Notes: generated from the sequence alone by a model not told the origin. Numbered from the stretch's first letter, positions 11,137-20,418 are shown. The stretch: 64,000 bases of DNA from JAXMCI01 sp046349435 (GCA_046349435.1 JAXMCI010000009.1:143232-207231), one strand, 5' to 3'. A program made the numbers and translations.

Positions 11137-11299
11137 CGCAACCTCCCTGCTGCATGCGGGCGCGCCATCCGGACCCGCGCCTTCCCAGGCGATAGCGAAG
11201 CAAGATCGCACGGCGATCTCGCGAGGATACGACGGAAGGGGGCCGGATCGCGTCCTCGGCCCCGGAACGGCCGCAGCGGACCAGCCCTGGGGCAGGCGC

Positions 11300-11692
11300 C
11301 TAGCGCTGCATCTCCATGAGCCGCTCCATCGGCATCATGTTCTGGTTGAGATGGTGCATGATCCAGAAGGAGCCGACCAGGACCAGCATGACGATCAGCA
11401 CGCCGAAGGCGAGCGCCAGCACGTTGTTGGTGTTGTCCGGGCCGGTGGTGATGTGCAGGAAGAAGGCGAGATGGACGCCCATCTGCGCCGCCGCCAGCAC
11501 GAAGAGGGCGACCGGGATGCTCGGTTCCCAGACCAGCGTCGTGCGGGCGATGAAGAAGGCCACGGCGGTGAGCAGGATCGACAGGCCGAGGCCGATCAGG
11601 TAGCCGCGCAGCCCCTCGCCGACATTCTCGATCGGCTCGTCGCCGGGCGCGGTGTCGCGGTGCCGCAGCCGGTGGCCGGAGAGCTCGGTCAT
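11300..11692 (-). CDS. cyoD: Cytochrome bo3-type quinol oxidase subunit IV
   Basis: The 130-residue protein has three membrane helices (YLIGLGLSILLTAVAFFIA, PVALFVLAAAQMGVHLAFFL, ALAFGVLIVMLVLVGSFWIM) and the HHLN tail typical of CyoD. CyoD helps copper insertion and assembly of the quinol oxidase complex. The ATG at 11692 overlaps the cyoC stop by 4 bp; a longer upstream frame has no conserved content. It is the last gene of the leftward cyoABCD operon. Confidence 0.93.
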   Translation of the reverse strand: MTELSGHRLRHRDTAPGDEPIENVGEGLRGYLIGLGLSILLTAVAFFIARTTLVWEPSIPVALFVLAAAQMGVHLAFFLHITTGPDNTNNVLALAFGVLIVMLVLVGSFWIMHHLNQNMMPMERLMEMQR

Positions 11693-12357
11693 CCCCGCAC
11701 TCCCATGAGGTAGACGACGGTGAAGATCGCCACCCAGATGATGTCGAGCGTGTGCCAGAACATGCCGAAGCACAGCACCCGGCGCAGGATGTCCGGGCGA
11801 TAGCCCTTGGCGAGGACCTGGGCCATCATGGTCAGCAGCCAGAGCAGCCCGAGGCTGACATGCAGCCCGTGGCAGCCGACCAGCGCGAAGAAGGCGGAGA
11901 GGAAGGCGCTGCGCGTCGGCCCGGCGCCGATCGCGATCATGCCGGTGAACTCGCGGATCTCGAGCACCATGAAGGCGGCGCCGAGCAGCGCCGTCACGGC
12001 CATGCCGCCATAGAAGATCAGGCCGTTGCGGGCCCGCGCGCCGATGCTGGCGACGCCGCAGGTGAAGCTGGAGAGCAGCAGGCAGGCCGTCTCCAGCGCG
12101 ACGATGTCGAGGTGGAACAGGTCCTTCCCGGCCGGGCCGCCGGCGGTCGCGCCCGAGAGCACCACGTAGGTCGCGAACAGCGCCGAGAACATGACGATGT
12201 CGCTGAGCAGGAAGATCCAGAAGCCGTAGCCGACGACGATGCGCCGCGACGCCAGGTCGTGCGCCGCATGGTCGGTCCGCGGATCGCGCCCATGCGCGTG
12301 GCCGTTGCCGATGCGGTAGGGATCGGCCGGCGCGAGGCTGCCCTGGGCCTCGCTCAT
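11689..12357 (-). CDS. cyoC: Cytochrome bo3-type quinol oxidase subunit III
   Basis: The 222-residue membrane protein has five helices, fitting CyoC rather than the seven-helix CoxC. Markers are YGFWIFLLSDIVMFSALFAT, HGLHVSLGLLW and FWHTLDIIWVAIFT near the C terminus. Subunit III stabilises the quinol-oxidising, proton-pumping terminal oxidase in the inner membrane. Start ATG 12357 overlaps the cyoB stop by 4 bp and its own stop overlaps cyoD by 4 bp, so translation is probably coupled. Confidence 0.95.
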   Translation of the reverse strand: MSEAQGSLAPADPYRIGNGHAHGRDPRTDHAAHDLASRRIVVGYGFWIFLLSDIVMFSALFATYVVLSGATAGGPAGKDLFHLDIVALETACLLLSSFTCGVASIGARARNGLIFYGGMAVTALLGAAFMVLEIREFTGMIAIGAGPTRSAFLSAFFALVGCHGLHVSLGLLWLLTMMAQVLAKGYRPDILRRVLCFGMFWHTLDIIWVAIFTVVYLMGVRG

Positions 12358-14354
12358 CGCAGCGGCCGCATCCCGGCCAGCGCGCCGCGGCGCACGGCGC
12401 GGTTGGCCCGGTCGAGGCGCGCGACCTCGGCCGCGGGGATCAGCTCCTCCGTACGGTCCCGCCAGGCGAAGACGACGAAGGTGGCGAAGGCGCCGACGAA
12501 GGCCGCGATCACCAGCCACCAGATGTGCCAGATCAGGGCGAAGCCCATGAAGGTCGCGAAGAAGGCGCAGACGAAGCCGGTGGCGCTGTTGCGCGGCATC
12601 TCGATGTCGCGGTACTCCGGCTCCTCGCCCCAGCTCTGCTCGCGCATCGCCTTCTGCTTGATGCCCCAGTAGGCGTCCTCGCCCGCCACGTCGGGCAGCA
12701 CGGCGAAGTTGAAGGGCGGCGGCGGCGAGGCCGTCGCCCATTCCAGCGAGCGGCCGTTCCAGGGGTCGCCGGTGACGTCGCGCAGCTCCGCCCGGCGCCG
12801 GATGCTGACCCAGAGCTGGGCGACCTGCAGCACGATGCCGGCGAGGATGACGGCGGCGCCGGCCGCGGCGACCAGCAGCCAGGGGTGCCACTCCGGCACG
12901 TCGTAATGCTGCATCCGCCGGGTCATGCCCATCAGGCCCAGCACGTAGAGCGGCATGAAGGCGAGGTAGAACCCGACGAACCAGCACCAGAAGGCGGCCT
13001 TGCCCAGCCCCTCGTGCAGGCGGAAGCCGAAGGCCTTGGGGAACCAGTAGCTGTAGCCGGCGAAGGCGCCGAACAGCACGCCGCCGATGATGACGTTGTG
13101 GAAATGGGCGACCAGGAACAGGCTGTTGTGCAGCACGAAGTCGGCCGGCGGCACGGCCAGCAGCACGCCGGTCATGCCGCCCAGCACGAAGGTCACCATG
13201 AATCCCACCGCCCACAGCATCGGCGTGGTGAAGTGGATGCGGCCGCCGAACATGGTGAACAGCCAGTTGAACACCTTCACCCCGGTCGGCACGGCGATGA
13301 TCATCGTCGCGATGCCGAAGGCCGCGTTGACGTCGGCGCCGGCGCCCATGGTGAAGAAGTGATGCAGCCAGACCATGAAGGCGAGGATGCAGATGACCAT
13401 CGTCGCGGCGACCATCGAGCGGTAGCCGAACAGCGGCTTGCCGGAGAAGGTCGAGACCACCTCGGAGAAGATGCCGAAGGCCGGCAGGATCAGGATGTAG
13501 ACCTCCGGATGGCCCCAGATCCAGATCAGGTTCATGTACATCATGACGTTGCCGCCGGCCTCGTTGGTGAAGAAGTGGAAGCCGAGGTAGCGGTCGAGCA
13601 GCAGCATGGCGAAGGTCGCCGTCAGCACCGGGAAGGCGGCGACGATCAGCAGGCTGGAGGCCAGGGTCGTCCAGCAGAACATCGGCATGCGCATGTAGGT
13701 CATGCCGGGGGCGTGGATCTTCAGCACCGTGGTGACGAAGTTGACGCCGGTGAGCAGCGTGCCGACGCCCGAGATCTGCAGCGACCAGAGATAGTAGTCG
13801 ACGCCGACCCCGGGCGAGTAGGCAACTTCCGAGAGCGGCGGGAAGGCGAGCCAGCCGGTGCGGGCGAACTCGCCGACCACCAGCGACAGGTTGACCAGCA
13901 GCGCGCCCGTGGCGGTCAGCCAGAAGCTGACCGAGTTGAGCGTCGGGAAGGCGACGTCGCGCACGCCGAGCTGCAGCGGCACGACGACGTTCATCAGCCC
14001 GATGACGAACGGCATCGCGACGAAGAAGATCATCAGCGTGCCGTGAGCCGAGAAGATCTGGTCGTAGTGCTCCGGCGGCAGGTAGCCGGGGGCGTCGAAG
14101 GCGATCGCCTGCTGCGAGCGCATCATGATGGCGTCGATGAAGCCGCGCAGCAGCATGACCGCGGCGAGCAGCACGTACATCACGCCGATCCGCTTGTGAT
14201 CGACGCTGGTGACCCACTCCCGCCAGAGATAGGGGATCCAGCCGCGCAGCGCGACATAGGCCAGCACGCCGGCGAGGATCAGCCCGACGATCGCCGCCGC
14301 GACCAGCGGGATCGGCTGGTCCAACGGGATCGCGGCCCAGGACAGCCTGCCCAT
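12354..14354 (-). CDS. cyoB: Cytochrome bo3-type quinol oxidase subunit I
   Basis: The protein has 666 residues, the usual CyoB length, with about 15 membrane helices. Heme-copper ligands are visible: the low-spin heme His in FSAHGTLMIFF, CuB His with the cross-linked Tyr in WGHPEVYILILP, the HHFFTMG pair, and the heme pair in LVAHFHNVI. CyoB reduces oxygen to water with electrons from ubiquinol and pumps protons. ATG 14354 shares one base with the cyoA stop (TGATG). Confidence 0.97.
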   Translation of the reverse strand: MGRLSWAAIPLDQPIPLVAAAIVGLILAGVLAYVALRGWIPYLWREWVTSVDHKRIGVMYVLLAAVMLLRGFIDAIMMRSQQAIAFDAPGYLPPEHYDQIFSAHGTLMIFFVAMPFVIGLMNVVVPLQLGVRDVAFPTLNSVSFWLTATGALLVNLSLVVGEFARTGWLAFPPLSEVAYSPGVGVDYYLWSLQISGVGTLLTGVNFVTTVLKIHAPGMTYMRMPMFCWTTLASSLLIVAAFPVLTATFAMLLLDRYLGFHFFTNEAGGNVMMYMNLIWIWGHPEVYILILPAFGIFSEVVSTFSGKPLFGYRSMVAATMVICILAFMVWLHHFFTMGAGADVNAAFGIATMIIAVPTGVKVFNWLFTMFGGRIHFTTPMLWAVGFMVTFVLGGMTGVLLAVPPADFVLHNSLFLVAHFHNVIIGGVLFGAFAGYSYWFPKAFGFRLHEGLGKAAFWCWFVGFYLAFMPLYVLGLMGMTRRMQHYDVPEWHPWLLVAAAGAAVILAGIVLQVAQLWVSIRRRAELRDVTGDPWNGRSLEWATASPPPPFNFAVLPDVAGEDAYWGIKQKAMREQSWGEEPEYRDIEMPRNSATGFVCAFFATFMGFALIWHIWWLVIAAFVGAFATFVVFAWRDRTEELIPAAEVARLDRANRAVRRGALAGMRPLR

Positions 14355-15268
14355 CACCGGTTCTCCGCGCTGGGGCCTGGCCCTGGCGGCACCGCCTGGG
14401 TCACGATGTCGTGGAACAGGGCGGGATCGACCTCGCGGTAGGTGAAGGGCGCGACGCCCATGCTCTGCTTCGCCAGCTCGGCGTAGCTCTGCCGGTTCAG
14501 CGCCGGGCCGTCCTTGCGCGCCGCCTCGGCCCAGGCGGCGAAGCTGTCCTGCGGCACCGCCTCGACCGGGAAGTGCATGTCGGGGAAGCCGGCGCCGCTG
14601 TAGTGGCTCGATATGCCGCGATACGTGCCCGCCTGGTCGGCGCGCAGGTTGAGCCGCGGCGCCATGCCGTTCATCGTGTAGATCATGCTGCCGAGCTGGG
14701 GGATGAAGAAGGCGTTGAGCACGCTGGCCGAGGTCAGGCTGAACTCGACCGGCGCGCCGACCGGGATGACCAGGCGGTTGACGCTCGCCACATGCTGCTC
14801 GGGATAGATGAACAGCCATTTCCAGTCGAGCGACACGACCTGCACCTGCAGCGGCCGGTCGCCGGGCGGCAGGCGCCGCGCCGGGTCGAGCTCGTGCGAG
14901 CCGATCCAGGCGACGCCGCCGAGCAGGATGATGGTGAGCAGCGGGATGAACCAGACGATCAGCTCGAGCTGGCCGGAATAGGCCCAGGCCGGCCGGTAGC
15001 GGGCCCGCAGGTTGGTCGCGCGGAACCACCAGGCGAAGGCCAGCGCCGCGGCGATGGTCGGCACGACGATCGCCAGCATGATGGCCAGCGAGTCGATGAG
15101 GATCGTCTTCTCGCCCTCGGCCACCGGCCCGCGCGGATCGAGCACGCCGCCGCAGGAAGCGAGGCCGAGCGCGGCGAGCGGCCAGACGCGTCGGGCGGCG
15201 GCGGCCAGCGGGTGCAGCACGGGCCTTCTGCCCGCCCGGTCCGGCGCTTCCTCGGATCCTGCCACCAT
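14354..15268 (-). CDS. cyoA: Cytochrome bo3-type quinol oxidase subunit II (lipoprotein)
   Basis: Subunit II has a lipobox LASC preceded by RRVWPLAALG, two membrane helices (AIMLAIVVPTIAAALAFAWW and LELIVWFIPLLTIILLGGVAW) and a periplasmic cupredoxin-like domain. The CuA cysteine ligands are absent, which marks a quinol rather than cytochrome c oxidase; LDWKWLFIYPEQ and GSMIYTMNGM are CyoA signatures. The start is uncertain: ATG 15268, ATG 15280, or an internal GTG next to the hydrophobic signal are all possible. First gene of cyoABCD; no cyoE heme O synthase follows in this window. Confidence 0.92.
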   Translation of the reverse strand: MVAGSEEAPDRAGRRPVLHPLAAAARRVWPLAALGLASCGGVLDPRGPVAEGEKTILIDSLAIMLAIVVPTIAAALAFAWWFRATNLRARYRPAWAYSGQLELIVWFIPLLTIILLGGVAWIGSHELDPARRLPPGDRPLQVQVVSLDWKWLFIYPEQHVASVNRLVIPVGAPVEFSLTSASVLNAFFIPQLGSMIYTMNGMAPRLNLRADQAGTYRGISSHYSGAGFPDMHFPVEAVPQDSFAAWAEAARKDGPALNRQSYAELAKQSMGVAPFTYREVDPALFHDIVTQAVPPGPGPSAENR

Positions 15269-15371
15269 CGCGTGCACCATCCCCCCGGGCAGCAGCGGAA
15301 CCACCGAAAGGTGCCGCGCTGCGAGCGGCGAGAAGACGTTAGCGCGCGGAGCGCCGGGGCAGCAATGCCGA

Positions 15372-15659
15372 TCAGCGTCCCCTGGCCGGAGGCCACTGAC
15401 GAGCGACGTGCACAACCGCCAACACCCACACCACGTCGCCCTCGACCTCATAGACGAGGCGGTAGCTGTCATGTGGAAAGATTTCACGGGTACCCGGTAC
15501 CTTCGCTCTGCGGCCCAGTAGCGGAAACTCGCCCAGCCGATCTGCCGCTTCGCCGATCAGCTGATCCATGCGAATCGCGGCAGCAGGATCGTCAGCCTCG
15601 ATGCGATGCCACAGATCGTGACGGTCCGCCGCGGCCTCCCGTGTCCATATGACTCTCAA
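15372..15659 (-). CDS. ParE/RelE-superfamily toxin
   Basis: The 95-residue protein has the ParE fold pattern: WTREAAADRHDLWHRIEADD, then RMDQLIGEAADRLGEFPLLGR, the strand pair REIFPHDSYRLVYEVEGDVV, and a VLAVVHVARQWP ending. ParE toxins poison DNA gyrase, whereas RelE relatives cut mRNA; the target is not decidable here, but the HAxRxW-like ending fits ParE. Its start overlaps the antitoxin gene by 4 bp in antitoxin-first order, the standard type II arrangement. Confidence 0.88.
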   Translation of the reverse strand: MRVIWTREAAADRHDLWHRIEADDPAAAIRMDQLIGEAADRLGEFPLLGRRAKVPGTREIFPHDSYRLVYEVEGDVVWVLAVVHVARQWPPARGR

Positions 15660-15934
15660 CGACCACGAGCCGCCCGGGCGCGCCGTGCCGCGAACTCCGC
15701 TTCGACCTCGTCATTCGAGAGTCCATCGCGGGCTCGCACGTCCTCGCGCGCCCTGGCCACTTTGCGCTCGATGAAAGCATCATAGGCGCGGGCCTCGCGC
15801 TGGCGTTCGATGAACTCTCGCATCAGCTCGCGCATGACCTGCGATGCGGGGCGATGCGTAGCCGCAGCCTCGGACATGAATTCGTCCCGAAGCTCGGGCT
15901 CAAGCTTCATCGTGAATACCGCTTCCTTCGGCAT
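15656..15934 (-). CDS. Antitoxin partner of the ParE-like toxin
   Basis: The 92-residue product starts MPKEAVFTMKLEPELRDEFM, a ribbon-helix-helix type DNA-binding start, and continues as a charged helix (RELMREFIERQREARAYDAFI) with a disordered basic tail suited to wrapping a toxin. GGAGG lies five bases before ATG 15934, making it a better start than the ATG 24 bases upstream. Type II antitoxins neutralise the toxin and repress their own promoter; an operator probably lies in 15935-16000 but none is clear by eye. Confidence 0.82.
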   Translation of the reverse strand: MPKEAVFTMKLEPELRDEFMSEAAATHRPASQVMRELMREFIERQREARAYDAFIERKVARAREDVRARDGLSNDEVEAEFAARRARAARGR

Positions 15935-16022
15935 CTTCGCCTCCGCAGTGAGCATCACGAAGTATATAGGACGTCAGTACCGCTTCGCCACCCGCCGCAC
16001 GGGGGCCCGACACGCCAATCGG

Positions 16023-17519
16023 CTATCCCGCCACCACCGCCGTCGGCCGCTCGATCGCCCGGCCCAGCGCCTCCAGCCGGCGCTCCACTGCCTCGCCGGA
16101 GAGGACGCTGCCGTCGTCCGGCAGATGCAGGCGAAGCGCGTCCGGGGCGAGCGACAGGCGGGTGCGGCCGAGCAGCGTCGGGGTCGCGCCGGAGAGCGAG
16201 TAGGCGAGCCGCAGCGCCAGGCCGATCAGCTGGGCGCGGCGCCGCTCGGGCCCGTCGAGCAGCGGCAGCACCGGCGCCATCTCGGCGAGGTCGAGATCAG
16301 CGCCGTAGCGCACCGCCACGGCGATCGCCGCCGCGACGCGGCCGGGATGATCGATCGCCGAGAGCTGCAGATGCAGCACGCGGTCGAAGGCGTATTGCGG
16401 GCGATAGTCCGGGTGCTCGCGCCAGGCGAGGTCGCTGAGGTGGCAGATCGCCAGCCGCAGCCGGCGCTGCTCGGCGTCCTCGTCGGCGAAGAGCGGCGCC
16501 AGCCACTCGTCGAGCCGGTCGCCCATCGGCCCGAAGCGATCCTCGGCGGCGGCCAGCTCGCGCGCCGCCTCGATCAGCGGGTCCTTGGCCTGCTCGGCCG
16601 CCGGCAGGGCGTCGAAGACGTGGCCCTCGCGCAGCCCGTAGGCGGAGAAGACGACGCGCTCGGGCCGCGACAGGCGGAGCACGCGCTCGAGCAGCATGGC
16701 GGCGAAGGGCAGCGTCTCCATGCGCCGCCGCGTCAGGCCGCCGATGCCGGTGAGCGAGCGCTTGCCGAGCCGGCCGATCACCCGCGCCAGGTCCTCCGCC
16801 GCGCGGCGCCCGATCCGGTACTGGTGGATGACGTGCAGCGGATAGCCGGCCTGCTCCATCTGGATGCGCGCCAGCGTCCGCCAGGCGCCGCCGACCGGAT
16901 AGAAGTTTCGGCCGCGCAGGTCGGGCAGCCAGTCGACGGTGGCGAGGTGGCGGTCGATGGTGGCGCGGGCGGCGTCGCGGTCGCCCTCGGTGCTGTCGGC
17001 CAGCCTGAGCGGCCCGAGCGGCAGGGTGGCGCGGCGGCCGAGCCGGCCGCGGTCGAGCGCCACCAGCTCCAGGCTGCCGCCGCCGAGATCGCCCATCAGC
17101 CCGTCCGCCGCGGGGATGCCGGAGACCACGCCGAGCGCCGAGAGCCGCGCCTCGTCCTCGCCGGAGAGGACGCGCACCGCGACCGCGCAGCGGCGCTCGA
17201 CCTCGGCGACGAAGGCGGGGCCGTTGGCGGCGTCGCGCACCGCGGCGGTGGCCAGCAGGTCGAGGCGGGCGACGCCCATGGCGCGGGCCAGCTGGACGAA
17301 GCGGACGAGGTTGCCGAGCGCCGATTCGACCCCGGCCTCGTTCAGCCGGCCGGTGCCGTCGAGGCCGCGGCCGAGGCCGCACAGCACCTTCTCGTTGAAC
17401 AGCGGCAGGGGCGCGCGGCCGGGGCGCTCGAACACCACCAGGCGGATGGAGTTGGAGCCGATGTCGACCACCGCGACGCGGCCGGGATGGGCGCTGGAGG
17501 GGACGGCGGGCTGGGCCAT
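16023..17519 (-). CDS. ppx: Exopolyphosphatase / Ppx-GppA family phosphatase
   Basis: The 498-residue protein shows the ASKHA-fold motifs of Ppx/GppA: VAVVDIGSNSIRLVVFE at the N terminus, TAAVRDAANG, LSGEDEARLSALGV and MGDLGGGSLELVALD (phosphate loops). An HD-like helical C-terminal region follows. Ppx releases phosphate from polyphosphate ends; GppA acts on pppGpp. The gene directly follows ppk (73 bp gap, same strand), which favours the polyphosphate role. It probably acts in the cytoplasm. Confidence 0.93.
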   Translation of the reverse strand: MAQPAVPSSAHPGRVAVVDIGSNSIRLVVFERPGRAPLPLFNEKVLCGLGRGLDGTGRLNEAGVESALGNLVRFVQLARAMGVARLDLLATAAVRDAANGPAFVAEVERRCAVAVRVLSGEDEARLSALGVVSGIPAADGLMGDLGGGSLELVALDRGRLGRRATLPLGPLRLADSTEGDRDAARATIDRHLATVDWLPDLRGRNFYPVGGAWRTLARIQMEQAGYPLHVIHQYRIGRRAAEDLARVIGRLGKRSLTGIGGLTRRRMETLPFAAMLLERVLRLSRPERVVFSAYGLREGHVFDALPAAEQAKDPLIEAARELAAAEDRFGPMGDRLDEWLAPLFADEDAEQRRLRLAICHLSDLAWREHPDYRPQYAFDRVLHLQLSAIDHPGRVAAAIAVAVRYGADLDLAEMAPVLPLLDGPERRRAQLIGLALRLAYSLSGATPTLLGRTRLSLAPDALRLHLPDDGSVLSGEAVERRLEALGRAIERPTAVVAG

Positions 17520-17592
17520 GCGGCGGCCGATTTAGCACGCCCGAGGCGCCGGGGGAACGCCGCCCGTGGCGCCGCCCCGGGGCAGCCCGGGC

Positions 17593-19740
17593 TCAGCCTT
17601 TCTGCAGCAGCAGCGCGGGCGTCTTCCTGGCCTTCTTGAGGGCGCTGCCGCGGCCGGACAGGCTCGGGTTGGTCATGAAGTAGGTGTGGGCGCTGAAGCC
17701 CGCCCCCTCCGGCACGACGCGGGTGTAGCGGCCTTCCGCGTCGAGCACCCAGCTCTGGGTGTCGTCCTTGAGGTTGGCGATCATGATCTGGTCGAGGATC
17801 TGCTGGTGCACCGTCGGGTTCTCGATCGGCACCAGCGACTCGACGCGGCGGTCGAGGTTGCGCGGCATCCAGTCGGCCGAGGAAATGAAGATCTTGGCGT
17901 TGCGCGACGGCAGCCGCTGGCCCGCGCCGAAGCAGAGGATGCGGGAATGCTCGAGGAAGCGTCCGACGATGCTCTTCACGCGGATGTTCTCGGACAGGCC
18001 GGGCACGCCCGGCCTGAGGCAGCAGATGCCGCGCACCACCAGGTCGACCTGCACGCCGGCCTGCGAGGCGCGATAGAGCGCGTCGATGACGTCGGGATCG
18101 ACCAGCGCGTTGAGCTTGGCCCAGATCTGCCCGCTGCGGCCGGCCTGGGCGTGCACCACCTCGTCGCCGATCAGCTGCAGCAGCGTGCGGCGCAGGTTGA
18201 GCGGCGCGATCGCCAGCTTCTCCAGGCGCTCCGGCTTGACGTAGCCGGTCATGTAGTTGAACAGCCGCGCCGCATCGTGGCAGAGCCCGGGATCGCAGGT
18301 GAAGAACGACAGGTCGGTGTAGATCTTCGCCGTCACCGGATGGTAGTTGCCGGTGCCGAAATGCACGTAGGTGCGCAGCGAGCCGCTCTCGCGCCGCACC
18401 ACCATGGAAACCTTGGCGTGGGTCTTCAGCTCGAGGAAGCCGTAGACCACCTGGACGCCGGCGCGCTCCAGGTCGCGCGCCCAGCGGATGTTGGCCTCCT
18501 CGTCGAAGCGCGCCTTGAGCTCGATCAGCGCGGTCACCGTCTTGCCCGCCTCGGCCGCCTCGATCAGCGCCTTGACGATCGGCGAGTCGTTGCTGGTGCG
18601 GTAGAGCGTCTGCTTGATCGCCAGCACCGACGGGTCGTTCGCCGCCTGCCGGATGAACTGCAGCACGACGTCGAAGCTCTCATAGGGATGGTGGACGACG
18701 ATGTCCTTCTGGCGGATCGCCGCGAAGCAGTCGCCGCCCATGTCGCGGATGCGCTCGGGGAAGCGGGCGTTGTAGGGCGGGAACTTGAGGTCGGGCCGCT
18801 CGTCGACGATCAGCTGGCTGGCGCGGGCCAGCCCGAGCAGCCCGTCGAGGACGAAGACGTCGGACGGCGGCACGTCGAGCTCGCCGGTGACGAAGGCGAG
18901 CAGGTCGTCGGGCACGCCGGCGGTGACCTTGAGGCGGATGACGTTGCCGCGGCGCCGCCGCTTCAGCGCGCTCTCGAACAGCCGGACGAGATCCTCGGCC
19001 TCTTCCTCGATCTCCATCTCGCTGTCGCGGATCAGCCGGAAATGCCCGATCGCGCCGACCTCGAAGCCGGGGAACAGCCGGTCGAGATAGAGCCGGATCA
19101 GCGCCTCGATCGAGATGAAGCGGATGGCGTCGCCCGGCAGGCGGATGAAGCGCGACAGCTGGTGGGGCAGCGGCAGCAGGGCGCGCAAGGTCTTCTGCTC
19201 GGCGGCGCTGGTCAGCTCCAGCAGCATGAAGAAGCCGAGATTGGGGATGAAGGGAAAGGGGTGCGCCGGGTCGATCGCCATCGGCGTCAGCACCGGGAAG
19301 ATCTGGTCGAGGAAGTAGGCGTCGAGCCAGGGCCGCTCCTCGGCGGTGAGCTCGGCGCCGTCGATCACCGCCAGCCCGACGGCGCGCAGCTCCTCGCGCA
19401 GGCTGCGCCAGCAGGCCTGCTGGTTGCGCATCAGGTCGCCGCTGCGGCTGTTGATCGCCGCCAGCTGCTGCGCCGGGGTCAGGCCCTCGACGCTCGGCGT
19501 CTGCACGCCGGCCGCCACCTGGCCCTTGAGGCCGGCGACGCGCACCATGAAGAACTCGTCGAGGTTGTTCGCCGAGATCGACAGGAAGCGCAGCCGCTCG
19601 AGCAGCGGGTGGTTGCGGTTGTAGGCTTCCTCGAGAACCCGCTCGTTGAAGGCGAGCCAGGACAGCTCGCGGTTGATGTAGCGGGACTCGGAAAGGCTCG
19701 GGGCGGCCGCCGAACGCTCCGGCGGGACGATCTCGTTCAT
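17593..19740 (-). CDS. ppk: Polyphosphate kinase 1
   Basis: The 715-residue length and all four PPK1 domains fit. The N-terminal domain starts YINRELSWLAFNERVLEEA. The phosphorylated histidine sits in FLELKTHAKVSMVVRRE, and the second conserved His region is in GICCLRPGVPGLSENIRVKS. LKARFDEEANIRWARDLE is a family signature. PPK1 reversibly makes inorganic polyphosphate from ATP. GGAG lies 7 bases before ATG 19740. A possible promoter with a perfect palindrome over its -35 lies upstream, and ppx follows in the same direction. Confidence 0.97.
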   Translation of the reverse strand: MNEIVPPERSAAAPSLSESRYINRELSWLAFNERVLEEAYNRNHPLLERLRFLSISANNLDEFFMVRVAGLKGQVAAGVQTPSVEGLTPAQQLAAINSRSGDLMRNQQACWRSLREELRAVGLAVIDGAELTAEERPWLDAYFLDQIFPVLTPMAIDPAHPFPFIPNLGFFMLLELTSAAEQKTLRALLPLPHQLSRFIRLPGDAIRFISIEALIRLYLDRLFPGFEVGAIGHFRLIRDSEMEIEEEAEDLVRLFESALKRRRRGNVIRLKVTAGVPDDLLAFVTGELDVPPSDVFVLDGLLGLARASQLIVDERPDLKFPPYNARFPERIRDMGGDCFAAIRQKDIVVHHPYESFDVVLQFIRQAANDPSVLAIKQTLYRTSNDSPIVKALIEAAEAGKTVTALIELKARFDEEANIRWARDLERAGVQVVYGFLELKTHAKVSMVVRRESGSLRTYVHFGTGNYHPVTAKIYTDLSFFTCDPGLCHDAARLFNYMTGYVKPERLEKLAIAPLNLRRTLLQLIGDEVVHAQAGRSGQIWAKLNALVDPDVIDALYRASQAGVQVDLVVRGICCLRPGVPGLSENIRVKSIVGRFLEHSRILCFGAGQRLPSRNAKIFISSADWMPRNLDRRVESLVPIENPTVHQQILDQIMIANLKDDTQSWVLDAEGRYTRVVPEGAGFSAHTYFMTNPSLSGRGSALKKARKTPALLLQKG

Positions 19741-19814
19741 CGCGCTGCTCCATCGCGCCGGCGGCTCGCCGGCGCGCGACGGGCCTACGGGGGCCCGGAG
19801 AAAGATTGACCTGG

Positions 19815-19843
19815 ATCCTAGCGCAAGCCGTTGAATCTGTCAT
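19815..19843 (-). promoter_or_regulatory. Candidate ppk promoter with a palindrome over the -35
   Basis: Reading leftward, ATGACA (19838-19843) and TAGGAT (19815-19820) are separated by 17 bases, a reasonable sigma-70 pair 75 bases before ppk. The -35 lies inside the perfect palindrome TGTCATGACA (19838-19847). CTGTCAT resembles one half of a Pho box, but no second half at 11-bp spacing is clear, so PhoB control is only a possibility. Confidence 0.4.
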
Positions 19844-19887
19844 GACATGGCCGCAACCTGCGGCTTGCCGGGGCGAGAGGAAGGCAA

Positions 19888-20418
19888 ATGGACTCAAGCG
19901 GTTCCGAGCGCACGCTGCTGCTGCTGCGCCACGCCAAGTCGAGCTGGGCCGAACCCGGCACCGGCGATTTCGACCGGCCGCTGGCGCCGCGCGGGCGGCG
20001 CAGCGCGCCGCTCGTCGGCGCCGAGATGGTGCGGCGGGGCTGGCTGCCGCAGCGCGTCCTCTGCTCCCCGGCGCGGCGCACCCGCGAGACCTGGGACCTG
20101 GTCGCCGCGGTGCTGCGCCCGGTGCCGGCGACCTTCGAGCCCGGGCTCTATCTCGCGGCGCCGGCCGCCCTGCTGCGGCTGGTGCGCGGCACCCCGCCGG
20201 AGGTCGGCTGCCTGCTGGTGATCGGCCACAATCCGGGCCTGCAGGAGCTGGGCCTGCTGCTCGCAGATCCGGAATCCGGTGCCGATTTCGGCCGCCTTCG
20301 GGCGAAGCTGCCGACCGCCGGGTTGGTGGTGCTGCGCCAGGCGGCGGGCCCATGGAGCGCGGTCGCCGCCGGCAGCCTCAGGCTCGAGGCTTTCGTCACG
20401 CCGCAAGACCTGGCGTAG
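19888..20418 (+). CDS. SixA-like phosphohistidine phosphatase
   Basis: The 176-residue histidine-phosphatase-superfamily protein has the catalytic LLLLRHAKSSW near the N terminus, the second phosphate-binding Arg in CSPARRTRETW, and GHNPGLQELGLLL with the conserved His. SixA enzymes remove phosphate from histidine in phosphotransfer (HPt/PTS) domains. It is divergent from ppk and begins after a GAGGAAGG ribosome site. The actual target here is unknown; a partner of the hybrid kinase class of proteins is conceivable. Confidence 0.88.
   Translation: MDSSGSERTLLLLRHAKSSWAEPGTGDFDRPLAPRGRRSAPLVGAEMVRRGWLPQRVLCSPARRTRETWDLVAAVLRPVPATFEPGLYLAAPAALLRLVRGTPPEVGCLLVIGHNPGLQELGLLLADPESGADFGRLRAKLPTAGLVVLRQAAGPWSAVAAGSLRLEAFVTPQDLA

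Noticed and set aside
12525..14441. 638-codon plus-strand frame over cyoB
   Set aside because: Antisense to an unmistakable heme-copper oxidase subunit; composition is His/Glu/Gly-rich without any known fold.
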